A DNA stretch of 34,595 nucleotides from Pseudonocardia sp. (GTDB taxonomy: Bacteria > Actinomycetota > Actinomycetes > Mycobacteriales > Pseudonocardiaceae): positions 1 to 34,595 of the forward strand of contig NZ_JAJCYB010000067.1 of the NCBI RefSeq assembly GCF_029263155.1, given 5' to 3'. The notes under the pieces are model-generated. The model did not search any database. It saw only the letters and a program-made list of their open reading frames with translations, and was not told where the DNA came from. This document shows, piece after piece, positions 8,236 through 16,727 of this stretch; position 1 is the first letter of the stretch, and each line of letters starts with the position of its first letter. Both the position numbers and the translations under genes were made by a program.

Positions 8236-8463
8236 ATGGCCGAGATCTACGCCTTCGACACCGACGGCAACGGCTGGACCGACGCGTACTCGATCGACGC
8301 CGACCACGACGGGTACATCGAGACCTACGCCTACGACACCGACGAGAACGGCTACATCGACGCCGTCGAGTCCGACACCGACCTGGACGGCTACATCGAC
8401 ACCGTCGCCTTCGACCACGACGAGGACGGTGTCGTCGACGAGGTGCTGGTCGGCGCGTTCTGA
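8236..8463 (+). CDS. Small acidic protein of five 13-residue calcium-loop-like repeats
   Basis: A 75-residue protein built almost entirely of five exact 13-residue units (residues 7-71; DNA period 39 bp, 8254-8448), with six residues before and four after. Each unit has the pattern [aromatic or I/S]-D-x-D-x-[ND]-G-x-x-[DE]-x-x-x, for example YDTDENGYIDAVE. The D-x-D-x-[ND]-G core is that of calcium-binding loops in EF-hands, dockerins and thrombospondin type 3 repeats. There is no signal peptide, so it is predicted cytoplasmic, unlike dockerin proteins. AGGGAGA precedes the ATG. It lies 63 bases after the oxidoreductase gene and is followed by a strong terminator, so it is probably the last gene of the operon. 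Calcium binding and any link to the oxidoreductase are inference. Confidence 0.85.
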   Translation: MAEIYAFDTDGNGWTDAYSIDADHDGYIETYAYDTDENGYIDAVESDTDLDGYIDTVAFDHDEDGVVDEVLVGAF

Positions 8464-8476
8464 ACCTGCGCCACCC

Positions 8477-8512
8477 ACGGCGGCGGTCCCGGGAACCCGG
8501 GGCCGCCGCCGT
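8477..8512 (+). terminator. Hairpin terminator ending the aromatic operon
   Basis: Arms of 17 bp (8477-8493 and 8496-8512) pair fully, with one G-U wobble, around AA. It starts 13 bases after the stop of the small acidic gene. There is no U-tract, as is common in high-GC actinomycetes. Confidence 0.8.
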
Positions 8513-8796
8513 CGCGTGTCCCGACTTGACGGTGGGCCCGCCGGTGTCCCCGCACGCCCGGCGGCCGCCGCCCGGCGCACGAACGGCGGTGGGCGTCCGG
8601 ACCGGCTGCTCCGTTCGCCGGTACCCCCGTCCCGCCGGCCGCCCGTGAACGGTCCCGTCGGCAGGAGAACCGGGGGACGGGCCGTGACCCTGCGGTGAAC
8701 GGCACGTGGCCCGCTCGGCGTGCCGCCCGCGACACGCCGCCGTGGCCGCTCGGCGCCCGAGCGCGCCCGGTGACCTCAGCCCGCGCTGCGGAGGGG

Positions 8797-8824
8797 TTGC
8801 CCGGGCCCGCGTGCCGGTTAGCGT
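8797..8824 (+). promoter_or_regulatory. Candidate promoter of the M23 peptidase gene
   Basis: TTGCCC at 8797-8802 and TAGCGT at 8819-8824 are 16 bp apart, matching -35 and -10 elements. Transcription would start near 8831, giving a leader of about 108 bases to the GTG at 8939. Confidence 0.45.
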
Positions 8825-8938
8825 CGTCCGCGGATCGATAACGACCCGGTCACGACCGGACACGGACCGCCTCCCCAGCGGCCCGCCCCGCCCCCCGACG
8901 GGACGTCCACCGGGCTCGGAGATCCGGAAGGAAAGGTT

Positions 8939-9874
8939 GTGGCACGGCACCGCTCCCCCCAGGGCCGGCGCGCACACCTCGGGCTCCCGCTGTCGCCCTC
9001 CCCGGCGGCGGCGGGAGCCGGTGGCGCGTACCGGATCCCCGCGTCCCCGCAGCTCACGTCGTCCCCGCAGCTCATGTCGTCGCTGCCGGTCCGCTTCGTC
9101 GCGACGGCCATCGCGGGCAGCGCGCTCGCCGCGGCCGGGCAGCTGGCCCTGACCTCGGCCCTGCCCGCCGCGGTCGAGGGCGCCAACGTGCTCCGCATCG
9201 GGGTCGGCGAGCTGCTCGCCCCCGGCGCCGCCGCGGCGGCGACCCCCGCGTCGCCCGCGGCCGAACCGGTGGCCGCCCCCACTCCCGCGCTCACCCCGGT
9301 GTCCCCGGAGCTGCCGGTCATCGGTGGCGCCGACCTGGCCACCGCCGAGCTGGCCAAGGCGGCCGACCTGGACCGGCTGGCCGCCGAGCAGGCCGCCCGC
9401 GCGGCGGAGCAGACCCGCATCGCCGAGGAGGCGGCCGCCGCCGAGGCCGCCCGCGCCGTGGAGGCCGCCGCGACGACGTCGGTGGCCGGTGGCGTGCAGA
9501 TGCTCGTCGGGCGGATCACGTCGGGCTTCGGCGCCCGCTGGGGGACCTCCCACCAGGGGCTCGACATCGCCGCACCGATCGGCACGCCGATCCGGGTCCC
9601 GTTGGACGGCACCGTGATCGACTCCGGTCCGGCGAGCGGCTTCGGTCAGTGGGTCCGCGTCGAGCACTCCGATGGCACGATCACCGTGTACGGCCACATC
9701 AGCCGCTCCCTGGTGTCCGTCGGCGAGCGCGTGTCGGCGGGCGAGATGATCGCCGAGGTCGGCAACGAGGGCCGCTCCACCGGTCCCCACCTGCACTTCG
9801 AGGTCGTCACCCCGGGCGGCACCAAGATCAACCCTCGCCCGTGGCTGGACGAGCGGGGCATCGGCCTCACCTGA
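8939..9874 (+). CDS. M23 (LytM-type) cell-wall peptidase
   Basis: A 311-residue zinc metallopeptidase expected to act on peptidoglycan cross-links outside the membrane. A hydrophobic segment at about 52-75 (FVATAIAGSALAAAGQLAL) is a signal anchor or signal peptide. Residues 95-125 are Ala/Pro-rich, 131-178 form an Ala/Glu-rich helix likely to be a coiled coil, and the M23 domain follows from about 186 to 303. Zinc ligands are H205 and D209 (HQGLDIA) and H286 (HLHFEV), with H284 and H253 (YGH) as catalytic histidines. The GTG at 8939 is chosen because AAGGAAAGG lies just before it. The repeated SSPQL near residues 35-45 is odd. The gene converges on sthA. Confidence 0.92.
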   Translation: MARHRSPQGRRAHLGLPLSPSPAAAGAGGAYRIPASPQLTSSPQLMSSLPVRFVATAIAGSALAAAGQLALTSALPAAVEGANVLRIGVGELLAPGAAAAATPASPAAEPVAAPTPALTPVSPELPVIGGADLATAELAKAADLDRLAAEQAARAAEQTRIAEEAAAAEAARAVEAAATTSVAGGVQMLVGRITSGFGARWGTSHQGLDIAAPIGTPIRVPLDGTVIDSGPASGFGQWVRVEHSDGTITVYGHISRSLVSVGERVSAGEMIAEVGNEGRSTGPHLHFEVVTPGGTKINPRPWLDERGIGLT

Positions 9875-9880
9875 CACCGG

Positions 9881-9902
9881 CACCCGCGCTGCGTCGCGGG
9901 TG
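9881..9902. terminator. Hairpin terminator after the M23 gene
   Basis: Perfect 8-bp arms, CACCCGCG and CGCGGGTG, flank a six-base loop seven bases after the M23 stop. It lies between two convergent genes and might act on both strands. Confidence 0.65.
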
Positions 9903-9977
9903 TCTCGTGTGCCTGCCGGCAGCTCGCCGCCCGGCTTCGCGCGCCCGCGGGTCTCTCGCGTGCTGCCGGCAGCGCGC
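9898..9977. repeat. Degenerate direct repeat with CTGCCGGCAG palindromes
   Basis: The palindrome CTGCCGGCAG occurs at 9913-9922 and 9963-9972, 50 bp apart. Each copy is preceded by a similar phrase (GGGTGTCTCGTGTGC and GGGTCTCTCGCGTG), and a third weaker phrase (CGGTCTCGTGCGC) follows at about 9984. This fills the gap between the convergent M23 and sthA genes. Confidence 0.5.
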
Positions 9978-10075
9978 GAGCCCCGGTCTCGTGCGCGGAA
10001 CCTCTGTCGGCGAGTTCCGTGCGCCACCCGGCGTGGGCCCGCGCTCCCGGGCCTGTCGCGGCCCACGTGGGCCGA

Positions 10076-11485
10076 TCAGGCGCCGCCGAACGCCTCCAGC
10101 GCCCGGATCTTGTTCGTGACGTCCAGTGCGGCCACCTTGTAGGCCTCCGACAGGGTCGGGTAGTTGAGCACCGTGTCGACCAGGTAGTCGACGGTGCCGC
10201 CGCAGCCCATGATCGCCTGCCCGATGTGCACGAGGTCGGTGGCGCCGGAGCCGAACACGTGCACGCCGAGCAGGGTGCGGTCCTGCGTCGACACGAGCAG
10301 CTTGAGCATCCCGTAGGAGTCGCCGACGATCGCGCCGCGGGCCAGTTCCCGGTAGCGCGACACCCCGACCTCGTAGGGGACCGACCCCGCCGTCAGCTCC
10401 TGCTCGGTCTTCCCGCAGTAGGAGATCTCCGGGACCGTGTAGATCCCGATGGGCTGCAGTTCCTGCAGCTCACGCACCGGCTCCCCGAAGGCGTGACAGG
10501 CGGCGAGCCGCCCCTGGTCCATGCTCGTCGCGGCGAGCGCGGGGAAGCCGATGACGTCGCCGACGGCGAAGATGTGCGGCACCGCCGTGCGGTACCGGCC
10601 GTCCACGGTGATCCGGCCGCGCTGGTCGGCGGCGAGCCCGGCCCGCTCCAGGTCCAGCTCGTCGGTGACGCCCTGGCGGCCCGCGGAGTACATCACCGTG
10701 TCGGCGGCGATGCGCTTGCCGCTGGCGAGGCTCGTGACGGTGCCCTTCGCGGTGATCTCGACCTTCTCCACCTCCTCGCCGAAGCGGAAGGTGACGGCCT
10801 GGTCGCGCAGGTGGAACTTGAGCGACTCGACGACCTCGGGATCGCAGAAGTCGAGCATCTGCGGGCGCTTCTCGACGACGGTGACGCGGGTGCCGAGCGC
10901 GGCGAACATCGACGCGTACTCGATGCCGATGACGCCCGCGCCGACCACGACCATCGACCCGGGCACGCGCCTCATGTTCAGCACGCCGTCGGAGTCCATG
11001 ACGTGGTCGTCGTCGAACTCCACCTCGGCCGGGCGGGCCGGCCGGGTGCCGGTGGCGATGACGATGTTCTCGGCGCTGACGGTGTTGTGGTCGCCGCGGG
11101 TCTCACCCTGCACGGTGACGGTGTGCGGGTCCTCGAACCGCGCGGTGCCGCCGAGCAGGTCGACGTGGTTGCGCATGAGCTGGTTGCGGATCACCTCGAC
11201 CTCGCGGCCGACGACGTGCTGGGTGCGGGCCAGCAGGTCGGAGATCGTGATCTCGGACTTGACGCGGTAGCTCGCGCCGTACATGTCGCGCTGCGCGAAC
11301 CCGGTGAGGTAGAGCACCGCCTCGCGCAGCGTCTTGGACGGGATCGTGCCGGTGTTGACGCAGACCCCGCCCATCATGTGCCGCCGTTCGGCCACGCACA
11401 CGCGCTTGCCGAGCTTCGCGGCCGCGATCGCGGCCTTCTGCCCGCCCGGTCCGGAACCGATCACCAGCAGGTCGTAGTCGTACAC
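10076..11485 (-). CDS. sthA: Soluble pyridine nucleotide transhydrogenase (SthA)
   Basis: A 469-residue FAD-dependent flavoprotein that moves hydride between NADPH and NAD+. The FAD site is G10-S-G-P-G-G15, and the second nucleotide-binding fold is in [13 protein letters not shown]. The active-site region reads [14 protein letters not shown]42 is present but the second redox cysteine of dihydrolipoamide dehydrogenase is T47, and the C-terminus reads NYPTLSEAY with no catalytic His. Both traits separate SthA from disulfide reductases. The GTG at 11485 is preceded by GAGGGG and gives the usual SthA length. An open frame continues far upstream, but that part overlaps the DUF4192 gene on the other strand and is not real. 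It converges on the M23 gene and diverges from the DUF4192 gene; sthA near ideR and galE is a familiar actinobacterial arrangement. Confidence 0.93.
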   Translation of the reverse strand: MYDYDLLVIGSGPGGQKAAIAAAKLGKRVCVAERRHMMGGVCVNTGTIPSKTLREAVLYLTGFAQRDMYGASYRVKSEITISDLLARTQHVVGREVEVIRNQLMRNHVDLLGGTARFEDPHTVTVQGETRGDHNTVSAENIVIATGTRPARPAEVEFDDDHVMDSDGVLNMRRVPGSMVVVGAGVIGIEYASMFAALGTRVTVVEKRPQMLDFCDPEVVESLKFHLRDQAVTFRFGEEVEKVEITAKGTVTSLASGKRIAADTVMYSAGRQGVTDELDLERAGLAADQRGRITVDGRYRTAVPHIFAVGDVIGFPALAATSMDQGRLAACHAFGEPVRELQELQPIGIYTVPEISYCGKTEQELTAGSVPYEVGVSRYRELARGAIVGDSYGMLKLLVSTQDRTLLGVHVFGSGATDLVHIGQAIMGCGGTVDYLVDTVLNYPTLSEAYKVAALDVTNKIRALEAFGGA

Positions 11486-11552
11486 ACGCCACCCCTCGTC
11501 TCGCGTCTCGCCGGTCAGCGTTGCGGCCGGGCGACCCGCCAGCAAGCGCGGC

Positions 11553-11558
11553 AGGTTA
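11553..11558 (-). promoter_or_regulatory. Candidate -10 element of sthA
   Basis: Read on the minus strand, TAACCT in the context CTGTTAACCTGCC matches a -10 hexamer. The start would be near 11545, about 60 bases before the sthA GTG. No convincing -35 is visible. Confidence 0.35.
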
Positions 11559-11708
11559 ACAGTGGGCGACGACAGTCCCGCGACGCCGCGGCCCGGATGT
11601 CCACAACCCGCCGGTAGACCGGGCGTCCGCCCGGATCCGGCGTGGCTGTCCACGGCCGTTCGGGGTAGCCACTGGCCCCGCTGCGCAGCGCCACCCCACT
11701 CTCGGGCC

Positions 11709-12734
11709 ATGACCTCCACGGACCTTCCCGCCCCGTCCACCGTCCTGCGCATGTCCGACCTCGGCGAGCTGATCGCGTCGGTTCCGGTGCTGATCGGGTT
11801 CCGCCCCTGCGAGTCGCTGGTGCTGATCGCGCTGGGCGGTGCCTCCCGGCGGCGGATCGGGCTCACCCTCCGGATCGACCTGCCGCCACCGGAGCACGTC
11901 CACGACATCGCGGCCCACGCCGTCGCCTGCCTGCAGGCCGACGACGTCGACGGTGCGGTCGTGGTGGTGTTCGGCGCGGCCGGGGGGACCGGTCCGGCGC
12001 GCCCGGACGTGGCGGCCGCGGCCGTCGCCGCGCTGGAGGACCAGGGCATCCGGGTACATGCCGCCGCCTGGGCCGAGCGCGCGGAGGCGGGACGGCGGTG
12101 GGCGTGCTTCGACGCGTGCGGGTGCGGCGGCCTGCTGCCCGACCCGGCCGCCACCGAGGCCGCGGCGACCGCCGTCGTCGAGGGCAAGGTCGTGCGTACC
12201 GACCGCGAGGCGTTGCGCGCGCTGGTCGAACCGGTCGACGCCACGACGATCCGGCGGCGGGAGCGGCGGGTGATCGAGGCGGCCGACGAGGCGCTCGCCG
12301 CACCGGAGCCCGGCGTCGACGGCGACGCGATCCATCTCGCCGTGGTGCGGGCCGCGCTGGCCGACACCGCCACCGGCCGCCTGGAGCTCGACGACGAGCG
12401 GGCCGTCGCGCTGGCCGTGGCGCTGGCGCGGCCCGCCGTGCGCGACGCCGCGCTGGCGATGTCGGATCCCGACTCCCCGGACGGCGGCGCCGCCGAGACG
12501 CTGTGGGCCGCGCTGTGCCGCGAGCTGCCCGACCCGGAGGCGGCCGAGGCCGCGGCGCTGCTGGCCGCATCGGCGCTGATGCGTGGCGACGGTGCGCTGG
12601 CCAACGTGGCACTCGACCGGGCCGAGCACAGCTGGCCGGGCCACCGGCTCACGGGCCTGCTCCGCTCGGTCGCCACGTGCGGGATGCGCCCGTCGCAGCT
12701 GCGGGCGTGCCTGCTCGACGGGCCCGGGTCGTGA
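11709..12734 (+). CDS. DUF4192 family protein
   Basis: A 341-residue actinobacterial protein of unknown function. The family hallmark is near the N-terminus: [25 protein letters not shown], with the GF-[RH]-P-x-[ED]-S-L-V core. The middle contains CFDACGCGG, where the family usually has a conserved W-x-C-x-x-C-like stretch, and the C-terminal part is an Ala-rich helical region (about 220-330). No signal peptide or membrane segment is seen. The ATG at 11709 is chosen over the more upstream GTG at 11562, which would add about 49 non-conserved residues and run into the promoter region. A perfect palindrome, CGCTGCGCAGCG (11679-11690), lies just upstream. It converges on galE, with 14 bases between the stops. 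Confidence 0.85.
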   Translation: MTSTDLPAPSTVLRMSDLGELIASVPVLIGFRPCESLVLIALGGASRRRIGLTLRIDLPPPEHVHDIAAHAVACLQADDVDGAVVVVFGAAGGTGPARPDVAAAAVAALEDQGIRVHAAAWAERAEAGRRWACFDACGCGGLLPDPAATEAAATAVVEGKVVRTDREALRALVEPVDATTIRRRERRVIEAADEALAAPEPGVDGDAIHLAVVRAALADTATGRLELDDERAVALAVALARPAVRDAALAMSDPDSPDGGAAETLWAALCRELPDPEAAEAAALLAASALMRGDGALANVALDRAEHSWPGHRLTGLLRSVATCGMRPSQLRACLLDGPGS

Positions 12735-12748
12735 CCGGCCGGCCGGGA

Positions 12749-13711
12749 TCAGACGGGGAGCCGGTCCTTCGCGAAGCGCCAGGCGTCGGCCATGATCCCC
12801 ACGATGTCGGTGCGCTCGGGGCGCCAGCCCAGCGCCGCGGTGGCGGCGGCGCTGGAGGCCACCAGCACCGCCGGGTCGCCGTCGCGGCGGGCGGCGCTCA
12901 CCGCCGGAATGGGGTGCCCGGTCACCGCACGGCAGGCCTCGATCACCTCACGCACGGAGAACCCGGCGCCGCACCCGAGGTTGTACACCGCGTGCCGGCC
13001 GGCCACCGAGTGCTGCAGGGCGAGCAGGTGCGCCGTGGCGAGGTCGTCCACGTGGATGTAGTCGCGCACGCAGGTGCCGTCCGGCGTCGGCCAGTCCTCG
13101 CCGAAGACCTGCACGGAGTCCCGCAGGCCGGCGGCCACCTGCAGCACGATCGGGATCAGGTGGGTCTCGGTGGTGTGGCGCTCGCCGTAGCGTCCGTGGG
13201 CCCCGGCCACGTTGAAGTAGCGCAGGCTGGTGGCGGCGAGGCCGTGCGCGGTGCAGTACGAGGAGATCGCGTGGTCGATGGCCAGCTTGCTCGCGCCGTA
13301 CGGGTTGGTGGGCCGGGTGGGGGCGTCCTCGCGGATCGGCATCTCCGCGGGCTCGCCGTAGGTGGCGGCCGTCGAGGAGAACACCAGGCGCGGCGTGCCG
13401 TGGGCCCGCATGGCCTCCAGCAGCCGCAGCGACGCCACCACGTTGCCGTTCCAGTACCGCTCCGGGTGCTGCACCGACTCGCCCACCAGCGAGCGTGCGG
13501 CGAAGTGCAGCACGCCGTCGAAGCCCTCGGCGAGCAGGTCGCCCGCCGCGGCCCCCAGCTCGCCCTCCATGAAGCGGGCCCCGTCGGGCACGGCGTCGCG
13601 GTGCCCGGTGGACAGGTCGTCGAGCACCGTCACGTCGTGCCCGGCGTCCACCAGGCGCGCGCCGCACACGCTGCCGACGTAGCCTGCCCCGCCGGTCACG
13701 AGCAACTTCAC
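12749..13711 (-). CDS. galE: UDP-glucose 4-epimerase
   Basis: A 320-residue short-chain dehydrogenase/reductase that interconverts UDP-glucose and UDP-galactose with bound NAD, supplying galactose for cell-wall polysaccharide. The NAD motif is G7-G8-A9-G10-Y-V-G13. The catalytic set is T114 (FSSTAATYG), Y138 and K142 (NPYGASK). [14 protein letters not shown] residues and the [11 protein letters not shown] segment are typical of GalE. The GTG at 13711 directly follows GAGGAGG plus six bases, so the longer upstream frame is rejected. It lies 48 bases downstream of ideR on the same strand and is probably co-transcribed; this ideR-galE order is common in actinomycetes. Confidence 0.94.
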   Translation of the reverse strand: MKLLVTGGAGYVGSVCGARLVDAGHDVTVLDDLSTGHRDAVPDGARFMEGELGAAAGDLLAEGFDGVLHFAARSLVGESVQHPERYWNGNVVASLRLLEAMRAHGTPRLVFSSTAATYGEPAEMPIREDAPTRPTNPYGASKLAIDHAISSYCTAHGLAATSLRYFNVAGAHGRYGERHTTETHLIPIVLQVAAGLRDSVQVFGEDWPTPDGTCVRDYIHVDDLATAHLLALQHSVAGRHAVYNLGCGAGFSVREVIEACRAVTGHPIPAVSAARRDGDPAVLVASSAAATAALGWRPERTDIVGIMADAWRFAKDRLPV

Positions 13712-13759
13712 GGGAATCCTCCTCGAACCTCGGTGGAGGACCACCGTGTCAGAAGGACC

Positions 13760-14467
13760 TCAGCGGGCGCGCACCAGTACGGCGTGGGCGATCAGCGGAG
13801 CCACCGAGGAGCCCTCGCCGCTGGAGGTGACCGGCACCGCATCCCCGAAGCGGGAGATGGCATGCACCTGCACGTCGTGGCCCGGCACGATGCCCGATCC
13901 CTTGAGCTCGGTCATGAGCTCGGTGTCCATCTGCACGTGCTCGGCGATCCGGCGCACCTCCACGGTGCCGCCACCGCGGCGCGCGAACTCGTCGAGCCGC
14001 TGCAGGCCCACCTCGAGCGTGGGCGGCGCGCCGGGCGCCTCGCGCTGCTCGGCCAGCTCCGCGAGCCCGGGAATCGGGTTGCCGTAGGGCGAGATGGTCG
14101 GGTTGTCGAGCAGGGCCACGAGCTTGCGCTCCACGGCGTCGCTCATGACGTGCTCCCACCGGCACGCCTCGGCGTGCACAAGTTCCCACTCCAGCCCGAT
14201 CACGTCGATCAGCAGCCGCTCGGCCAGGCGGTGCTTGCGCATCACCGACACGGCGCGCGAGCGCCCGGCGTCGGTGAGCTCCAGGTGGCGGTCGCCGGCC
14301 ACCACCACCAGGCCGTCCCGCTCCATGCGGGCCACGGTCTGGCTCACGGTCGGTCCGCTCTGCCCCAGCCGCTCGGCGATCCGTGCCCGCAGGGGCACGA
14401 CGCCTTCCTCTTCCAGCTCGTAGATCGTGCGGAGGTACATCTCGGTGGTATCGATGAGCTCGTTCAC
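13760..14467 (-). CDS. ideR: Iron-dependent repressor IdeR (DtxR family)
   Basis: A 235-residue metal-dependent repressor that controls iron uptake and storage when loaded with Fe(II). The N-terminal winged helix-turn-helix covers about 1-73. All primary metal ligands of DtxR are present at the same numbers (M10, C102, E105, H106), as are the ancillary ligands H79, E83 and H98. A C-terminal SH3-like domain starts near 150. The GTG at 14467 gives MNELIDTTEMYL, the usual IdeR start, with GAAGGGG before it. The in-frame ATG at 14494 overlaps the probable -10 hexamer and is rejected. The gene is followed by galE and diverges from the sulfurtransferase gene. No iron-box-like sequence was seen in this window. 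Confidence 0.96.
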   Translation of the reverse strand: MNELIDTTEMYLRTIYELEEEGVVPLRARIAERLGQSGPTVSQTVARMERDGLVVVAGDRHLELTDAGRSRAVSVMRKHRLAERLLIDVIGLEWELVHAEACRWEHVMSDAVERKLVALLDNPTISPYGNPIPGLAELAEQREAPGAPPTLEVGLQRLDEFARRGGGTVEVRRIAEHVQMDTELMTELKGSGIVPGHDVQVHAISRFGDAVPVTSSGEGSSVAPLIAHAVLVRAR

Positions 14468-14492
14468 GCTCGCCGCCCCTTCGTCGTCGTCC

Positions 14493-14498
14493 ATCCTA
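14493..14498 (-). promoter_or_regulatory. Candidate -10 element of ideR
   Basis: TAGGAT on the minus strand places the transcript start near 14486, about 19 bases before the GTG at 14467. The alternative ATG at 14494 lies inside it, which supports the GTG start. Confidence 0.5.
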
Positions 14499-14535
14499 TC
14501 CGCCCAACGCATCGACGGGCGTCCGGCATCCCGGG

Positions 14536-14541
14536 CAGGAT
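14536..14541 (+). promoter_or_regulatory. Candidate leaderless -10 of the sulfurtransferase gene
   Basis: CAGGAT is seven bases before the GTG at 14549, the spacing expected if transcription starts at the start codon. The same hexamer and spacing precede glnE. The AGGA inside it could instead serve as a ribosome binding site. Confidence 0.4.
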
Positions 14542-14548
14542 GTGCCCC

Positions 14549-15451
14549 GTGCCTGCGCTTCTGAGTCCGTTGATCTCCCCGGCCGATCTGGCCGCGCTGC
14601 TCGCCGGACGACCCGGACCCGACATACCGGTCGTGCTCGACGTCGCGGGCGCCCTGCCCGGCGCACGCACGCGGGCCGACCACCACGCCGGGCACGTCCC
14701 GGGCGCCGCACCCCTCGGTCTCGACGAGGATCTCGCGTCCCGTCCGGGGGCCCTGGGCCGCCACCCCCTGCCCGAGGCGGACCGGTTGCAGGCCGCGCTG
14801 CGCCGGGCCGGGGTCCGGCCCGGCGCCCCCGTCGTCGCCTACGACCGGGGCAACGGCTCGGTCGCGGCCCGCGCGTGGTGGCTGCTGCGCTGGGCCGGGC
14901 ACCCTGCCGACCGGGTCGCCGTGCTCGACGGCGGTTGGGAGGCCTGGGTGGGTGCGGGCCTGCCCGCCACGGCCGAGCCCTCGGCCCCCGTGCCCGGTGA
15001 CATCGAGGTGCGCCCCGGCGGGATGCCGGTTCTCGACGCCGACGCGGCGGCGGGCGTCGTCGAGGCCGGCGGCGTGCTGATGGATGCCCGGGTCGGCCCG
15101 CGGTTCCGCGGGGAGACCGAGCCGCTGGACCCCGTCGCCGGCCACATCCCCGGCGCGGTCAACGCACCCGCGGCCGACCTCGTGGGGCCCGACGGGCGCT
15201 GGCTCTCCGCCGCAGCACTGGCCGAACGGCTCGGCGCGCTGGGGATCCGCGGAGGCGAAGCGGTGGGTGCCTACTGCGGGTCCGGGGTCAACGCCGCCGC
15301 TCTGGTGCTGGCGGCCGAGTTCGCAGGTGTGCGCACACCCGCCGAGCCCGTGCCGCTCTACGTCGGATCCTGGTCGAACTGGTGTGCCGACCCGGCGCGG
15401 CCGGTCGCGACGGGCCCGGCCGACCCCGATCGCCTACGGTCGCGCCCATGA
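14549..15451 (+). CDS. Two-domain sulfurtransferase (rhodanese/mercaptopyruvate type)
   Basis: A 300-residue tandem rhodanese protein. The first domain (about 1-140) includes VVAYDRGNGSVAARAWWLLRWAG; the second (about 155-285) carries the active cysteine C243 in the loop YCGSGVNAA, close to the CGSGVTA loop of mercaptopyruvate/thiosulfate sulfurtransferases. It would carry sulfane sulfur as a persulfide on this cysteine. A GTG start at 14549 is preferred: AGGA at 14537-14540 lies eight bases upstream, whereas the ATG at 14540 overlaps it; the ATG would add three residues. The stop overlaps the acuC ATG (ATGA), so the two are translated together. Whether sulfur donation is linked to acetylation control is unknown. 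Confidence 0.9.
   Translation: MPALLSPLISPADLAALLAGRPGPDIPVVLDVAGALPGARTRADHHAGHVPGAAPLGLDEDLASRPGALGRHPLPEADRLQAALRRAGVRPGAPVVAYDRGNGSVAARAWWLLRWAGHPADRVAVLDGGWEAWVGAGLPATAEPSAPVPGDIEVRPGGMPVLDADAAAGVVEAGGVLMDARVGPRFRGETEPLDPVAGHIPGAVNAPAADLVGPDGRWLSAAALAERLGALGIRGGEAVGAYCGSGVNAAALVLAAEFAGVRTPAEPVPLYVGSWSNWCADPARPVATGPADPDRLRSRP
15435..15440 (+). promoter_or_regulatory. Possible internal leaderless -10 of acuC
   Basis: TACGGT is seven bases before the acuC ATG, inside the end of the sulfurtransferase gene. It could let acuC be transcribed on its own. Confidence 0.3.
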
Positions 15452-16710
15452 GCGAGCGTGCGAGCGAACCATCGGCGCCGAGCACCGCAGCGGGCAGCAC
15501 CGCAGAGAGCAGCACCGCAGAGGGCGGGCGAGGGAGCGGGAGCGCCCGCACGGAGGTGATCTGGACCCCGGACTTCCTGAGCTACCAGCTCTCCGACGAC
15601 CACCCGCTCAATCCCGTCCGACTCGACCTCACGATGCGCCTGGCCACCCAGCTCGGGGTCCTCGACGGCGTCGACACGGTCGTCCCGGAGCCGGCGACCG
15701 ACGAGGACCTGTTGCGGGTGCACGTCCCGTCCTACCTCACGGCCGTGCGCAGCGCGCCGCACGAACCGTTCGGGGTCGGCCACGGCCTCGGCACCGACGA
15801 CAACCCGATCTTCATGGGGATGCACGAGGCCAGCGCGCTGATCGCGGGTGGATCGATCGCGGCGGCACGGGCTCTGGTCGAGGGGCGCGCCGACCGGGCC
15901 GTCAACATCGCGGGCGGGCTGCATCACGCGATGGCCGACCGGGCCGCCGGGTTCTGCGTCTACAACGACTGTTCGATCGCCATCGCCTGGCTGCTGGAGC
16001 ACGGCGTCGAGCGCATCGCCTACGTCGACGTCGACGTCCACCACGGCGACGGGGTCCAGGCCGCGTTCTACGACGACCCCCGGGTCCTCACGGTGTCGAT
16101 GCACCAGCACCCGCTCACGCTCTGGCCGGGCACCGGCTGGCCGGGGGAGTACGGCACCGGCAACGGAGCGGGCCATGCGGTGAACGTGCCGCTGCCCCCG
16201 GGCACCGGTGACGCGGGGTGGCGCCGGGCGTTCGACGCGGTGGTGCCGTCGCTGCTGGAGTCGTTCCGGCCGCAGGTGATCGTCACCGAGTGCGGGGCCG
16301 ACACCCATGCCGAGGACCCGCTCGCGAACCTGGAGCTGTCCATCGACGGGCAGCGCGCGATCTACCACACGCTGCGCGACCAGGTGGCCCGCTGCGAGGC
16401 GAAGTGGCTGGTCCTCGGCGGCGGCGGGTACTCGCTGTTCCGGGTCGTGCCGCGGTCGTGGACCCACCTGCTCGCCACGGCGCTGGACCGCGACGTCGAC
16501 CCCGCCCGGCCGCTCCCGGCCGACTGGATCGCGCACACCGCGGGCCTGACCCACCGCCCCCTGCCCACGGCGATGACCGACGGCCAGGACCCCGCGTTCG
16601 CCCCGTGGCGCGACGGCGGCCATGCCGACCGGGTGGACGGGGCGATCATGGAGGTCCGCCGGGCGGTCTTCCCGATGCACGGTCTCGACCCCGACGATCC
16701 GCGAGACTGA
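15448..16710 (+). CDS. acuC: AcuC-type protein deacetylase (class I HDAC fold)
   Basis: A 420-residue zinc deacetylase related to histone deacetylases. In bacteria AcuC removes acetyl groups from lysines of acyl-CoA synthetases and so reactivates them. The catalytic core starts near 36: H159-H160 (GGLHHAM) form the charge-relay pair; zinc ligands are D196 and H198 (DVDVHHGDG) and D285 (CGADTHAED); GGGGYSLFRV closes the active site. Residues 1-34 are a Ser/Thr/Ala/Glu tail encoded by imperfect repeats of AGCACCGCAG and are not part of the fold. The ATG overlaps the sulfurtransferase stop. The next gene, 17 bases downstream, encodes the opposing acetyltransferase, so writer and eraser are in one operon. 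Confidence 0.93.
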   Translation: MSERASEPSAPSTAAGSTAESSTAEGGRGSGSARTEVIWTPDFLSYQLSDDHPLNPVRLDLTMRLATQLGVLDGVDTVVPEPATDEDLLRVHVPSYLTAVRSAPHEPFGVGHGLGTDDNPIFMGMHEASALIAGGSIAAARALVEGRADRAVNIAGGLHHAMADRAAGFCVYNDCSIAIAWLLEHGVERIAYVDVDVHHGDGVQAAFYDDPRVLTVSMHQHPLTLWPGTGWPGEYGTGNGAGHAVNVPLPPGTGDAGWRRAFDAVVPSLLESFRPQVIVTECGADTHAEDPLANLELSIDGQRAIYHTLRDQVARCEAKWLVLGGGGYSLFRVVPRSWTHLLATALDRDVDPARPLPADWIAHTAGLTHRPLPTAMTDGQDPAFAPWRDGGHADRVDGAIMEVRRAVFPMHGLDPDDPRD

Positions 16711-16727
16711 GCAGAGGACGAGCCTCC

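Larger units (their letters stand above)
8464..8938. other. 475-bp intergenic region before the M23 gene
   Basis: No gene is seen here. It holds the terminator at 8477-8512, a hairpin at about 8651-8683 (CCCGTC pairing with GACGGG), the octamer GTGAACGG twice, 50 bp apart (8645 and 8695), and a promoter-like pair at 8797-8824. The rest is GC-rich without a clear signal. Confidence 0.6.

Noticed and set aside
4426..8580. Long open frame antisense to the 2-oxoacid oxidoreductase
   Set aside because: It is a high-GC shadow rich in Arg, Gly, His and Val with no recognisable domain, while the opposite strand has a complete enzyme.
8641..8938. c-di-AMP (ydaO-type) riboswitch before the M23 gene
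   Set aside because: The gene type is a known target, and GCAGGAGAACCGGGGGAC resembles one conserved segment, but the other conserved segments (GGTGAATCC-like and CAGCTAACC-like) are missing and the best promoter lies downstream of it.
10076..11485. Dihydrolipoamide dehydrogenase or mycothiol disulfide reductase
   Set aside because: The second redox cysteine is a threonine (T47) and the C-terminal catalytic histidine is absent, as in SthA.
10076..12676. A single 866-residue minus-strand protein
   Set aside because: The part beyond 11485 overlaps the DUF4192 gene and its promoter; the flavoprotein motif starts at 11485 with a ribosome binding site.
14468..14548. Iron box for IdeR in the ideR/sulfurtransferase promoter region
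   Set aside because: No TTAGGTTAGGCTAACC-like sequence is present; only the TAGGAT hexamer is seen.
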